A stretch of DNA of 64,000 bases from Selenomonas sp. oral taxon 892 str. F0426 (GTDB lineage: Bacteria; Bacillota; Negativicutes; Selenomonadales; Selenomonadaceae), in the NCBI RefSeq assembly GCF_000468035.1, contig NZ_KI260539.1, positions 270,718 through 334,717 on the forward strand, written 5' to 3'. This document shows, in pieces, positions 52,439-61,304 of this stretch; position 1 is the first letter of the stretch, and each line of letters opens with the position of its first letter. The translations under genes and the position numbers were made by a program. A model generated the notes under the pieces. That model saw nothing but the letters and a program-made list of their open reading frames with translations. It searched no databases and was not told the origin of the DNA.

Positions 52439-55400
52439 TTGTACGAGAAAGTAGATACCAATCTGAATTTTGCCGCGCGTGAGAAAGCCGTTGCGGATTT
52501 TTGGCGCGAGAATCATATTGCACAGCAGGCGGTGGACCAGCGTGAGGGCTGCGAGACGTTCACGTTCTATGACGGCCCGCCGACGGCGAACGGCCGCCCG
52601 CACATCGGGCACGTATTGACGCGCGTCATCAAGGATATGCTGCCGCGCTATCAATCAATGAAGGGGCGCAAGGTGCTCCGCAAGGCTGGCTGGGATACGC
52701 ATGGCCTGCCTGTCGAACTCGAGGTTGAGAAGGCGATCGGCATCAACGGTAAGGAGCAGATCGAGGACTACGGCATCGAGCCATTCATCAAGAAGTGCCG
52801 TGAATCTGTCTGGACGTACAAGGCGATGTGGGAGGAGTTCTCCGATGTCGTTGGTTTCTGGGCGGATATGGAGCATCCCTACATCACGTATGAGAACAAC
52901 TTCATTGAATCTGAATGGTGGGCACTCAAGGAGATCTGGAAGAAAGGGCTGCTCTATCAGGGGCACAAGATTGTTCCGTATTGCCCGCGCTGCGGCACGC
53001 CGCTGTCCTCGCACGAGGTGGCACAGGGCTACAAGGATGTGACGGAGCGCTCGGCGATTGTAAAGTTCAAGGCGGTGGACGAGGATGCCTATTTCCTCGC
53101 GTGGACGACGACACCGTGGACGCTCCCGTCGAACCTCGGTCTGTGCGTGAACCCGAACGTGACGTACGTCAAGGTGCGCGTCTATGGCAAGGTCTACTAT
53201 CTTGCCGAGGCACTGATGGACAGTGTATTTGCAGACTCGTGGGGTGACCGCGAGATTTTGGAGACCATGAAGGGCTGCGATCTCGAGTACCGCAAGTACG
53301 AGCCGCTCTATCCGTTTGCGGGCAAGGATGTGCAGGACAAGGCATTCTTCGTCATCTGCGACGACTATGTCACGACTGAGGACGGCACGGGCATTGTCCA
53401 TACGGCACCCGCATTCGGTGAGGACGATAACCGCGTCTGCCGCAAGTACGGCATGCCGTTCGTCCAGTTTGTCAATGACAAGGGTGAGATGACGGAGGAG
53501 ACGGACTGGCCGGGGGTCTTCGTAAAGGATGCCGACCCTCTGATCCTCGAGGATCTCGATAAGTCGGGCAAACTCTTCAAGGCACCGGAGTTTACGCACA
53601 GCTATCCGCACTGCTGGCGGTGCGATACTCCACTGATCTACTACGCGCGGGCCTCGTGGTTCATCCGGATGACGGCGGTGCGCGATGCGCTCGTAGCGAA
53701 CAATAACACGGTCAACTGGATTCCAAAGACGATTGGCGAGGGGCGGTTCGGCAACTGGATCGAGCATGTGCAGGACTGGGGCATCAGCCGTGACCGTTAC
53801 TGGGGCACTCCTCTCAATATCTGGAAATGCGACTGCGGGCATGAGCACGCCGTCGGCTCCATCGAGGAGCTGCGCGGACTTCAGCCGAATTGCCCTGCGG
53901 ATATTGAGCTGCATCGCCCGTACATCGATGCGGTCACATTCCCATGCGAGAACTGCGGTGCGGAGATGCACCGCGTGCCCGAGGTCATCGACTGCTGGTT
54001 TGATTCCGGTGCGATGCCGTTTGCACAGTGGCACTATCCGTTTGAGAACAAGGAGATCTTTGAGAAATACTTCCCCGCAGACTTCATCTCCGAGGCGGTC
54101 GATCAGACGCGCGGCTGGTTCTACTCCCTGATTGCGATTTCGACGCTGCTCTTTGACAAGAGTCCGTACAAGAATGTCATCGTCCTCGGTCATGTGCAGG
54201 ACGAGAACGGGCAGAAGATGAGCAAGTCGAAGGGAAATGCGGTCGAGCCGATGGATGCACTGCGCCGTCACGGTGCGGATGCGATTCGCTGGTACTTCTA
54301 CGAGAACAGTGCGCCGTGGCTGCCGAACCGCTTCTCTGACGACGCGGTGCAGGAGGGTGCGCGCAAGTTCATGGGGACGCTCTGGAACACGTATGCGTTC
54401 TACGTTCTCTATGCGAACATCGACAATTTCGACCCGACGGCGTACACGCTCGACTATGATCGCCTTTCGGTCATGGACCGCTGGGTCTTCTCGCGCCTGA
54501 ATACGATGGTGCGTACGGTGGATGACTGCCTCGGCAATTACCGCGTGACAGAGGCGGCGAAGGCGGTGCAGGCCTTCGTCGAGGAGCTGTCGAACTGGTA
54601 CGTGCGCCGCAGCCGCAGCCGTTTCTGGGCGAAGGGCATGGAGCAGGACAAGGTGGATGCCTACCTCACGCTTTATACTGCGCTTGTGACGACGGTGAAG
54701 GCGGCGGCGCCGATGGTGCCGTTCATCACGGAGAGCATTTACCGCAATCTCGTCTGCTCGGTCGACAAGACGGCGCCGATCTCGGTGCACCTCGCTGATT
54801 ACCCGACGGTGAACGAATCGTTAATCGATCCTGCGCTCGAGGAGAATATGGAGATCGTGCTCGAGGTCGTGACGCTCGGGCGTGCGGCACGCAACGCAGC
54901 GAATATCAAGAACCGCCAACCGGTCGCGAATATGTTCGTCAAGGCGGAGCACGCACTGCCGGAGTTCTTCGTCGCGATCATCGAGGATGAGCTGAATGTC
55001 AAGGCGGTCACGTTCCGCGACGATATGTCGGACTTCCTCGCCTATCATGTGAAGCCGAACTTCCGCGTGCTCGGCGCGAAGGTCGGTAAGCAGATGAATG
55101 CGGTCAAGAAGGCGCTCGAAGAGAGCGACGGCGCAGCGGTGAAGGATGCGCTCGCAGGCGGCAGCTACACGCTGCATCTTGCGGACGGCGATGTTACAGT
55201 CACGTCCGAGGATGTCGAGGTGACGGTCTCCCAGCAGGAGGGCTACAACTGCCAGAGCTATGGCGGTGTCACCGTTGCGCTCGAGACAACGCTTACGCCG
55301 GAACTCCTCGAGGAGGGGTTTGTCCGCGAGATCATCAGCAAGGTGCAGACGATGCGCAAGGAATGCGGGCTTGAGGTCACCGATCATATAGCGCTCGATC

Positions 55401-55555
55401 TTTCGGGTAACGCGAAGCTCACGGCGATCGCAGCGAAGAACGAGGCGTTCATTTCCGAGATTACGCTTGCTGACAGCATTTCCTACGATGCACCGGCGGG
55501 CACAAGCAAGGAGTGGAACGTCAACGGAGAGAAGCTGACGCTCAGCATCAAGTAA
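52439..55555 (+). CDS. ileS: Isoleucyl-tRNA synthetase
   Basis: The 1038-residue class I synthetase charges tRNA-Ile. The HIGH motif is PHIGHVLT (about 58-65), KMSKS is in QKMSKSKGNAVEPMD (about 595), and an editing domain occupies about 190-390. Catalytic and zinc segments such as CGHEHAVGS and CENCGAEM are present. Length and composition are of the long type found in many Firmicutes and eukaryotes. The start is TTG 52439 with GGGAGGGG upstream; no ATG is available nearby. Regulation by a T-box was looked for and not found. Confidence 0.96.
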   Translation: MYEKVDTNLNFAAREKAVADFWRENHIAQQAVDQREGCETFTFYDGPPTANGRPHIGHVLTRVIKDMLPRYQSMKGRKVLRKAGWDTHGLPVELEVEKAIGINGKEQIEDYGIEPFIKKCRESVWTYKAMWEEFSDVVGFWADMEHPYITYENNFIESEWWALKEIWKKGLLYQGHKIVPYCPRCGTPLSSHEVAQGYKDVTERSAIVKFKAVDEDAYFLAWTTTPWTLPSNLGLCVNPNVTYVKVRVYGKVYYLAEALMDSVFADSWGDREILETMKGCDLEYRKYEPLYPFAGKDVQDKAFFVICDDYVTTEDGTGIVHTAPAFGEDDNRVCRKYGMPFVQFVNDKGEMTEETDWPGVFVKDADPLILEDLDKSGKLFKAPEFTHSYPHCWRCDTPLIYYARASWFIRMTAVRDALVANNNTVNWIPKTIGEGRFGNWIEHVQDWGISRDRYWGTPLNIWKCDCGHEHAVGSIEELRGLQPNCPADIELHRPYIDAVTFPCENCGAEMHRVPEVIDCWFDSGAMPFAQWHYPFENKEIFEKYFPADFISEAVDQTRGWFYSLIAISTLLFDKSPYKNVIVLGHVQDENGQKMSKSKGNAVEPMDALRRHGADAIRWYFYENSAPWLPNRFSDDAVQEGARKFMGTLWNTYAFYVLYANIDNFDPTAYTLDYDRLSVMDRWVFSRLNTMVRTVDDCLGNYRVTEAAKAVQAFVEELSNWYVRRSRSRFWAKGMEQDKVDAYLTLYTALVTTVKAAAPMVPFITESIYRNLVCSVDKTAPISVHLADYPTVNESLIDPALEENMEIVLEVVTLGRAARNAANIKNRQPVANMFVKAEHALPEFFVAIIEDELNVKAVTFRDDMSDFLAYHVKPNFRVLGAKVGKQMNAVKKALEESDGAAVKDALAGGSYTLHLADGDVTVTSEDVEVTVSQQEGYNCQSYGGVTVALETTLTPELLEEGFVREIISKVQTMRKECGLEVTDHIALDLSGNAKLTAIAAKNEAFISEITLADSISYDAPAGTSKEWNVNGEKLTLSIK

Positions 55556-55567
55556 GAGTTTGACTGC

Positions 55568-55610
55568 AAGCCGCTTCGTTCGGGGGGACCGCCTGAACGA
55601 AGCGGCTTTT
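55568..55610 (+). terminator. Terminator of ileS
   Basis: AAGCCGCTTCGTTC pairs with GAACGAAGCGGCTT (14 bp), with a T-rich end. Confidence 0.88.
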
Positions 55611-55613
55611 CTA

Positions 55614-55641
55614 TTGACATTGTTTGGACAAATCGTATAAT
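55614..55641 (+). promoter_or_regulatory. Promoter of the UPF0173-miaA-hfq run
   Basis: TTGACA at 55614-55619, 16 bases, TATAAT at 55636-55641; both boxes are perfect. Confidence 0.8.
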
Positions 55642-55681
55642 AAAAACAACGAAGAATTGTGAAAACAGGGGAGTGGTCGCA

Positions 55682-56359
55682 ATGGTAAAATTCAGTTACT
55701 ACGGTCATGCGGCTTTTTTGCTTGATGACGGAACGCATAAGGTGCTTGTGGATCCGTTCCTGACGGGGAATCCGACGGCGAGCATCGCGGCGAACGAGGT
55801 GGACTGCGATTTCATCCTGCTTACGCACGCGCACGGGGATCACCTTGGCGATGCACCATCAATTGCGGCGCGCACGGGAGCGGCGATCGTCGCCATTCCA
55901 GAGGTCATCTCCGTCTGTGAGGGGCAGGCACTTGCAGAGATCAAATCCCATCCAATGAACATCGGCGGCTCGCTTGATCTGCCGTTTGGCAAGGTGCGCA
56001 TGACATTCGCCCAACACAGCGCAGGCGTTGCCGGCGGGATTGCGTGCGGCTTCGTTGTTTACATCGGCGGCAAGGTCGTGTACTATTCAGGCGATACCGC
56101 ACTTTTCAGCGATATGCAGCTGATCGGGCGCAAGGATGCGATTGACTATGCCGTGCTCCCCATTGGTGATAACTATACGATGGGTCTTGAGGATGCAGCG
56201 ATGGCGGCGCAGTGGGTCAACGCGGGACATGTCATTCCCATCCATTACAATACATGGCCGGTCATCGCGCAGGAGGTCAGACACTATAAGGAGGTCACGG
56301 AGGCGATGACGCGTGCGAAAGTGAATGTTGTTGCGCCCGGCGAAACGATCGAGCTTTGA
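55682..56359 (+). CDS. UPF0173 metal-dependent hydrolase (beta-lactamase fold)
   Basis: A 225-residue metallo-beta-lactamase-like protein. The metal motif is THAHGDHLGD (about 47-56), with later GDTALFSDM and HVIPIHYNTWP. The family occurs in many bacteria and archaea, with no assigned biological substrate. ATG 55682 is chosen because AGGGGAG precedes it; a GTG at 55673 overlaps that site. The next gene, miaA, overlaps its stop. Confidence 0.88.
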   Translation: MVKFSYYGHAAFLLDDGTHKVLVDPFLTGNPTASIAANEVDCDFILLTHAHGDHLGDAPSIAARTGAAIVAIPEVISVCEGQALAEIKSHPMNIGGSLDLPFGKVRMTFAQHSAGVAGGIACGFVVYIGGKVVYYSGDTALFSDMQLIGRKDAIDYAVLPIGDNYTMGLEDAAMAAQWVNAGHVIPIHYNTWPVIAQEVRHYKEVTEAMTRAKVNVVAPGETIEL

Positions 56360-57324
56360 CGGCACGTTTCAAAAGCCCCCTTCTCGTACTGCTTGGCCCA
56401 ACAGCGGTCGGTAAGACCGCGCTGTCACTCCACCTTGCAGAGAGCCTTGGGACGGATATTATCTCAGGTGACTCGATGCTCGTCTATCTTGGTTTTGACA
56501 TCGGCAGTGCAAAGCCGTCAGCAGAGGAGCGCGCACGTGTCCCGCATCATCTCATCGACATTCTTGATGCGGATGAAACATTCTCTGTGACGGAATTTGT
56601 TGGGCGTGCCTCTGCGTTGATCGCCCAACACGAAGCGAGGGGGAGAATCCCCTTCGTTGTTGGCGGGACAGGACTCTACATCAAGGCACTTGTCGAGGGG
56701 TATGACTTCAACGAAACGCGTGAGCATACGGCGTTTCGCCGTGCTCTGGAGGGCATTGCGCGCCGGCGCGGCAATGCACGCGTCCATTCCTTTCTGGCGC
56801 ATCGTGATCCCGCTGCAGCAGAGCGCCTGCACGCCAATAATCTCAGGCGTGTGATCCGCGCACTCGAGGTTGTACGCTATGGAGATGAACAAATCTCACA
56901 GGAGAGTGCACTTGCGTGTGGTACAGCTCCCTACGATGCCTTTGTCATCGGACTCACACGGGGACGTGCCCATCTCTATGAACGCATCAATGCTCGGGTG
57001 GAAGCAATGTTTGCGGCGGGACTTACGGATGAGGTGGCGGCTCTTCTCGCATCTGGAATAGATCGCGATGCTCCTGCGATGAAGGGGATCGGCTACAAGG
57101 AGACCGTTGCTTATCTTGCTGGGAGGATGAGTAAGTCACAGGCGATCAATGCTATCCAGACGGCGACGCGTCACTTTGCGAAGCGTCAGCTGACCTGGTA
57201 TCGGCGTATGCCCTACATCCACTGGTATGATGCGGATGCGCGAACGGAGACAGAACTCCTGCATGAGATCCTCGCGGATGTGCGTGCATGGCAGGAAGTA
57301 AGAGAAAGGGGCGCTCAGGCGTGA
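56356..57324 (+). CDS. miaA: tRNA dimethylallyltransferase
   Basis: MiaA adds the dimethylallyl group to A37 of tRNAs that read UNN codons. The 322-residue enzyme has the P-loop [11 protein letters not shown] (about 14-24), [19 protein letters not shown] (about 37-55), the [16 protein letters not shown] block and the C-terminal RQLTWYRR region. The start is TTG 56356, whose last bases overlap the stop of the preceding gene. hfq follows with a GTGA overlap, the same gene order found in many bacteria. Confidence 0.95.
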   Translation: MTARFKSPLLVLLGPTAVGKTALSLHLAESLGTDIISGDSMLVYLGFDIGSAKPSAEERARVPHHLIDILDADETFSVTEFVGRASALIAQHEARGRIPFVVGGTGLYIKALVEGYDFNETREHTAFRRALEGIARRRGNARVHSFLAHRDPAAAERLHANNLRRVIRALEVVRYGDEQISQESALACGTAPYDAFVIGLTRGRAHLYERINARVEAMFAAGLTDEVAALLASGIDRDAPAMKGIGYKETVAYLAGRMSKSQAINAIQTATRHFAKRQLTWYRRMPYIHWYDADARTETELLHEILADVRAWQEVRERGAQA

Positions 57325-57554
57325 CGGCAAAAATCATCAATCTGCAGGACAATTTTCTTAATCAGGTGCGTAAGGACGGTATCTCTGTGACAATCCATCT
57401 CGTGAATGGGTTCCAGATCAAGGGGACGGTACGAGGCTTTGACAATTTTGTTGTGCTCGTTGATACGATGGGGAAGCAGCAGATGATCTATAAGCACGCG
57501 ATATCAACCATTACGCCCGGACAAACGGTGAAGGTTCTGGCCGATGAGTCCTGA
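57321..57554 (+). CDS. hfq: RNA chaperone Hfq
   Basis: Hfq helps small RNAs pair with mRNA targets. The 77-residue product has the Sm1 motif ([20 protein letters not shown]) and the Sm2 motif (IYKHAISTI, close to the usual YKHAIST). The C-terminus is short, as in Firmicute Hfq. GTG 57321 overlaps the miaA stop; an ATG at 57288 would give an extra basic stretch of 11 residues not found in typical Hfq. A terminator follows. Confidence 0.94.
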   Translation: MTAKIINLQDNFLNQVRKDGISVTIHLVNGFQIKGTVRGFDNFVVLVDTMGKQQMIYKHAISTITPGQTVKVLADES

Positions 57555-57574
57555 GGGGCAAAGAAATAATGCTG

Positions 57575-57600
57575 CTGCACCGGTTCGGTGCAGTGTTTTT
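57575..57600 (+). terminator. Terminator of hfq
   Basis: CTGCACCG/CGGTGCAG with a GTT loop, then TGTTTTT. Confidence 0.88.
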
Positions 57601-57617
57601 CTTTTTGAGGAGAACAT

Positions 57618-58070
57618 ATGAAGACACGCGGATTTGAGATCGTTTCCATGTATGAATCGACGGGAATTCATCTGCCGGAGCGCAAGACGGGGGCCAGCAC
57701 GGGATATGATTTTGCGGCGGCGGAGTCTGTCGAGATTCAGGCGGGTGAGGGCTGTCTCGTTCCCACGGGGGTTAAGGCGTATATGCAGCCGGACGAGGTT
57801 CTGCTCATCTATATCCGTTCGAGTGCGGCACTCAAGAAGCATCTCATGCTCATGAACAGCGTTGGCGTCATTGATGCTGATTACTATGGAAATGCGGAGA
57901 ATGAGGGCCATATATTTATCCCGCTTTATAATTATGGAACGGAAGCTGTCCATATTGCGGCAGGCGAGCGAATTGCACAGGGCATTTTTACCCACTATCT
58001 GACCGTGGACGGCGATACGGCGGGACATGGAGGAGCACGTTCGGGCGGATTCGGATCGACGGGCTCATGA
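57618..58070 (+). CDS. dut: Deoxyuridine 5'-triphosphate nucleotidohydrolase
   Basis: dUTPase splits dUTP to dUMP and pyrophosphate, keeping uracil out of DNA. The 150-residue product has the trimeric-type motifs in order: ASTGYDFAAAE, IRSSAALKK, MNSVGVIDADYYGN, GERIAQGIF and the C-terminal RSGGFGSTG. It begins at ATG 57618 behind TTTGAGGAGAAC. The enzyme is of the size seen in Firmicutes and phages, but the neighbours are all chromosomal housekeeping genes. Confidence 0.93.
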   Translation: MKTRGFEIVSMYESTGIHLPERKTGASTGYDFAAAESVEIQAGEGCLVPTGVKAYMQPDEVLLIYIRSSAALKKHLMLMNSVGVIDADYYGNAENEGHIFIPLYNYGTEAVHIAAGERIAQGIFTHYLTVDGDTAGHGGARSGGFGSTGS

Positions 58071-58082
58071 TGCATGCCATTT

Positions 58083-58111
58083 TTGACAGGAAAACGAAAC
58101 TCATTTATAAT
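58083..58111 (+). promoter_or_regulatory. Consensus promoter of the Rrf2-desulfurase genes
   Basis: TTGACA at 58083-58088, 17 bases, TATAAT at 58106-58111: a full match to the sigma-70 consensus. Such strength suits a promoter held down by the repressor it drives. Confidence 0.85.
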
Positions 58112-58172
58112 GACCTGAAATAGACTGATTTTTATTGGGATTGATGGGGAATCCATCCATCCGGGAGATGAT

Positions 58173-58616
58173 ATGAAACTTTCAACGAAGGGGCGCTACA
58201 GTGTGACGGCGCTCTATGAACTTGCCCTGCACTATGGTGAGGGGGTTGTTCCTCTCAAGACAATTGCAAAGACGCAGGGAATCTCAGAGAACTATCTCGA
58301 GCAGCTGATGGCGCCGCTTCGGCGTGCAGGACTTGTAGAGAGCGTACGCGGGGCACAGGGCGGCTATACACTTGCACGCGCGCCCGAAGATGTTACCATT
58401 GGGCGGATTATCACGGCCGTTGAAGGACCGATTGCCCTCGTGGACTGCGTGCTCGCGAGTGCGGAGGCAGACGATCAGAGCTGCGTACGTGCGGGCAGCT
58501 GCGTCACACGTCAGATCTGGGTAGAGGTCTGCGACAGCATGAACGCTGTCCTAAATAATATTTCACTTGCTGATCTTGTGCAGCGCAATCGACATCGCAT
58601 TGGGTGCAATCAGTGA
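58173..58616 (+). CDS. Rrf2 family regulator, IscR-like
   Basis: A 147-residue winged-helix regulator. The N-terminus MKLSTKGRYSVTALYELALH is typical of Rrf2 proteins. Three cysteines, C92, C104 and C110, lie where IscR holds its [2Fe-2S] cluster, so it probably senses iron-sulfur status. It precedes the cysteine desulfurase gene, which it overlaps by GTGA, so it most likely represses its own operon. The alternative is a CymR-like cysteine regulator, but CymR lacks these cysteines. A perfect consensus promoter lies upstream. Confidence 0.88.
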   Translation: MKLSTKGRYSVTALYELALHYGEGVVPLKTIAKTQGISENYLEQLMAPLRRAGLVESVRGAQGGYTLARAPEDVTIGRIITAVEGPIALVDCVLASAEADDQSCVRAGSCVTRQIWVEVCDSMNAVLNNISLADLVQRNRHRIGCNQ

Positions 58617-59749
58617 AGCGTATCTATTTCGACTATGCCGCAACAAGTCCTCTTGATGCGCGTGTCCTTGCTGCGATGCAGCCGTATTTGACAGAGGCCT
58701 ATGGAAATCCATCGAGCCTCCATCACTTCGGTCAGACGGCGCGGCGTGCCGTTATGTGCGCGCGTGAGCAGGCGGCAGCCTTGATTGGAGCTGCACCCGA
58801 CGAGCTTTTTTTTACAAGTGGTGGAACGGAGAGCGATAACTGGGCGTTGTGCGGAATTGCCGCGGAACGCAGGGCGGCGGGCTGCGGCGCGCACATCGTG
58901 ATTTCGGCGATCGAGCATGCCGCCGTGCGTGAGACGTGTCGCTATCTGGAGACGCTTGGCTTCTCCATCACTTCAGTTCCTGTTGACTATGAGGGGATGG
59001 TTGATCCCGATGACATCGAGGCGGCACTCGGTACCGATACGGCGCTTGTCAGCGTCATGACGGCGAACAATGAGGTCGGAACCATCCAGCCGATTGCGGA
59101 GATCGGTGCGCGTCTGCACGCACGCGGCATTCCGTTTCATACGGATGCGGTGCAGGCGGCTGGACATATTCCACTCGATGTGAATGCACTGCAGGTGGAT
59201 GCTCTTTCCTTTTCTGCGCATAAATTCTGCGGGCCTAAGGGCATTGGTGCTCTCTATCTGCGGCGCGGGACAAAGTGTGCACCGCTGCTTCACGGCGGAG
59301 CACAGGAGCGTGATTACCGGGCGGGTACGGAGAATGTCGCGGCGATTGTCGGATGCGGTCGTGCGGCGGAGATTGCGCTGGCGGAGATGGATGCGGAGGA
59401 ACGGCGCATTCGGTCGGAAGCCGACTTTCTTCGAAGCCGACTCAGCGCTATTGATGGGATTGTATTTCATGGTGCGCAAAAACATTGTCTTGCCGGGATC
59501 TTGAATTTTGGCACACAGGCCCTCGCACAGGATAGCTTGCTCATTCGTCTTGATCTCATGGGCTTTGCAGTATCTGCTGGAAGTGCCTGCAGTGCGGGCG
59601 CCGCACACCCCTCCCACGTCCTGTGCGCAATGCATCTCTCAGAGGAAGAGGCGCGCAGGGCGATCCGTGTTAGTATTGGGCGCTTTACCGAGCATGCGGA
59701 CGTGGAGGAGTTTGCCGATACGATGACACAGATCGCATCGGAACGCTGA
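58613..59749 (+). CDS. Cysteine desulfurase (NifS/IscS family)
   Basis: This PLP enzyme removes sulfur from cysteine for iron-sulfur clusters and tRNA thiolation. The 378-residue product has YFDYAATSPLD at the start, SGGTESDNWAL, the PLP lysine in LSFSAHKFCGPKG (about 205) and the mobile loop SAGSACSAGAAHPSHV with the active cysteine. Start GTG 58613 overlaps the regulator stop; a GTG three codons earlier is less likely. No iscU-like scaffold gene follows, so the scaffold is elsewhere. Confidence 0.93.
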   Translation: MKRIYFDYAATSPLDARVLAAMQPYLTEAYGNPSSLHHFGQTARRAVMCAREQAAALIGAAPDELFFTSGGTESDNWALCGIAAERRAAGCGAHIVISAIEHAAVRETCRYLETLGFSITSVPVDYEGMVDPDDIEAALGTDTALVSVMTANNEVGTIQPIAEIGARLHARGIPFHTDAVQAAGHIPLDVNALQVDALSFSAHKFCGPKGIGALYLRRGTKCAPLLHGGAQERDYRAGTENVAAIVGCGRAAEIALAEMDAEERRIRSEADFLRSRLSAIDGIVFHGAQKHCLAGILNFGTQALAQDSLLIRLDLMGFAVSAGSACSAGAAHPSHVLCAMHLSEEEARRAIRVSIGRFTEHADVEEFADTMTQIASER

Positions 59750-59750
59750 A

Positions 59751-59782
59751 AATCCGGCAGACCTTATTTTATCTGTGATTCC
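59751..59782. repeat. Small repeat element, fragment F
   Basis: ACCTTATTTTATCTGTGATTCC matches one end of the repeat family, most closely the end of copy C. The other end is missing. It abuts the -35 box of the next promoter. Confidence 0.4.
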
Positions 59783-59811
59783 TTGTCTTTGTAAGATAGT
59801 TCATGTATAAT
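59783..59811 (+). promoter_or_regulatory. Promoter of the rodZ gene
   Basis: TTGTCT at 59783-59788, 17 bases, TATAAT at 59806-59811. Confidence 0.7.
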
Positions 59812-59854
59812 CAATTTATATACCGTAAGTGACAAAAGTCAGGGAGGGAGTCTC

Positions 59855-60790
59855 ATGGTAGGGGACATCTTGCGAAGAGAGCGCGAGAAACAAGGGCTGA
59901 CAATTGCCGATATCGAGCAAGGGACGAGTATTCGTAGGCTTTATATCGAGCATATTGAGCGAGGCAACATTGATGAATTGCCTGGAATGGTCTATGCGAA
60001 GGGTTTCGTACGCAACTATGCAAAGTTCCTGCACATGGATGCGGAGATGCTCGTGCAGCAGTTTGCAGAGGAGAATGGAGCAGCACCTGTACCGGTTTCT
60101 CCGGAGCCAGAGAGCAGCGCACGGCGCATTTCTCTGAGCAATGTGGGCGATGAGTCTCTCTCTCAGATCTCTATAGGAGGCACGAGTGCATCCTATGCTG
60201 GGATATTTGCAAAGCTCGCGATCGGGATCGTCGTTTTGGCCGCACTCGTGGGCGGAGGCGCGGCCGTCATCTCGGCGATCAATTCTCCTGCGAAGGAAAC
60301 AGCGCAGGTTCCGGCAGTCAAGACGGAGCAGGCAGGACCCTCTAAGGCGTCTGCTGAGGCTGATGCGACCGATGCAGCGCGTGCAGAGGCAACGTCAGAC
60401 GGGGTGCGTGTGAGCGTGACTCTTTCAGAGCGCTGCTGGACGGAAGTAAGCATCGACGGAAAGAATGTTTTTGAGGGGATCATCGAAAAGGGGAAAACAG
60501 AGAACTGGCAGGGCAAGGACTCTGTTGTTATTCGCGCGGGCAATGCGGGAGCCCTGGATGTATCGCTGAACGGGAGAAAACTCGGCAAATTCGGAGATTA
60601 CGGAGAAGTGGTCGAGCGCCGCTTCACAAAGACGTCAAAGGACTTGAAGGATACCCTGCCCCCTGCACGTACGCAGGAATCCGTATCGGCTAAGGACCAG
60701 CAGCCCTCCGGGCGCGCGGAGCGCAGTGCCGCAAACGGGGGAAATGCGCGGGATACGAGGAGCACGGCAGGCGCAAAGAATACGCAGTGA
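59855..60790 (+). CDS. rodZ: RodZ-like cell-shape protein
   Basis: RodZ is a membrane protein that links MreB filaments to the wall-making complex. The 311-residue product has an N-terminal helix-turn-helix of the Xre/RodZ type (about 1-72: RREREKQGLTIADIEQGTS, then the VYAKGFVRNYAKFL segment). A membrane helix follows at about 117-142 (AKLAIGIVVLAALVGGGAAV), then a C-terminal periplasmic domain of the DUF4115 type (about 180-265) and a disordered tail. It is followed by nrdR. Confidence 0.85.
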   Translation: MVGDILRREREKQGLTIADIEQGTSIRRLYIEHIERGNIDELPGMVYAKGFVRNYAKFLHMDAEMLVQQFAEENGAAPVPVSPEPESSARRISLSNVGDESLSQISIGGTSASYAGIFAKLAIGIVVLAALVGGGAAVISAINSPAKETAQVPAVKTEQAGPSKASAEADATDAARAEATSDGVRVSVTLSERCWTEVSIDGKNVFEGIIEKGKTENWQGKDSVVIRAGNAGALDVSLNGRKLGKFGDYGEVVERRFTKTSKDLKDTLPPARTQESVSAKDQQPSGRAERSAANGGNARDTRSTAGAKNTQ

Positions 60791-60818
60791 GAACGGCAAT
60801 GAGGAAGGATGAAGTACG

Positions 60819-61283
60819 ATGAAATGTCCTTTTTGCAAGCAGCCGGACAGCCGGGTGATCGATTCAAGAGCAGCCGATGATGGGACGACGATCCGACGCC
60901 GCCGTGAATGTGGTGAATGTGGGCGGCGCTTTACGACCTATGAGGTAGTGGAGAAGCTGCCGCTCATGGTCGTCAAGCGGGATAATCGCCGTGAGCCGTT
61001 CAGCCGGGATAAGCTGCTGACGGGGATTATTCGTTCCTGTGATAAGCGCGACATCTCGATGGAGCAAATCACGAACTTTGTCGCGGAGATCGAGCGCGAT
61101 ATCCGCAACCGTACGGAGCCTGAGGTGCCGTCTGAGAAGATCGGCGAGATCGTCATGGAGCGGTTGAAGGACTTCGACGAGGTCGCCTATATTCGCTTTG
61201 CTTCCGTCTATCGAAAATTTGATGACATTACAAATTTCATCGAGGAGCTGGAAACCCTGCGCGCGCATCGGGGGAAGGAGTAA
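60819..61283 (+). CDS. nrdR: Transcriptional repressor NrdR
   Basis: NrdR represses ribonucleotide reductase genes and senses ATP/dATP. The 154-residue product starts with the zinc ribbon: CPFC (3-6) and CGEC at about 31-34. An ATP-cone domain follows (about 49-139) with VVKRDNRREPFSRDKLLTGI. ATG 60819 is standard, and size and motifs are canonical. It sits between rodZ and a radical SAM gene, probably cotranscribed. Confidence 0.96.
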   Translation: MKCPFCKQPDSRVIDSRAADDGTTIRRRRECGECGRRFTTYEVVEKLPLMVVKRDNRREPFSRDKLLTGIIRSCDKRDISMEQITNFVAEIERDIRNRTEPEVPSEKIGEIVMERLKDFDEVAYIRFASVYRKFDDITNFIEELETLRAHRGKE

Positions 61284-61304
61284 CGAGAACGAAAGAGGCA
61301 GGAT

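Noticed and set aside
52655-54790. 711-codon open frame on the minus strand opposite ileS
   Set aside because: Translation is arginine- and histidine-rich low-complexity protein with no family motifs and no ribosome site. It mirrors the codon bias of ileS.
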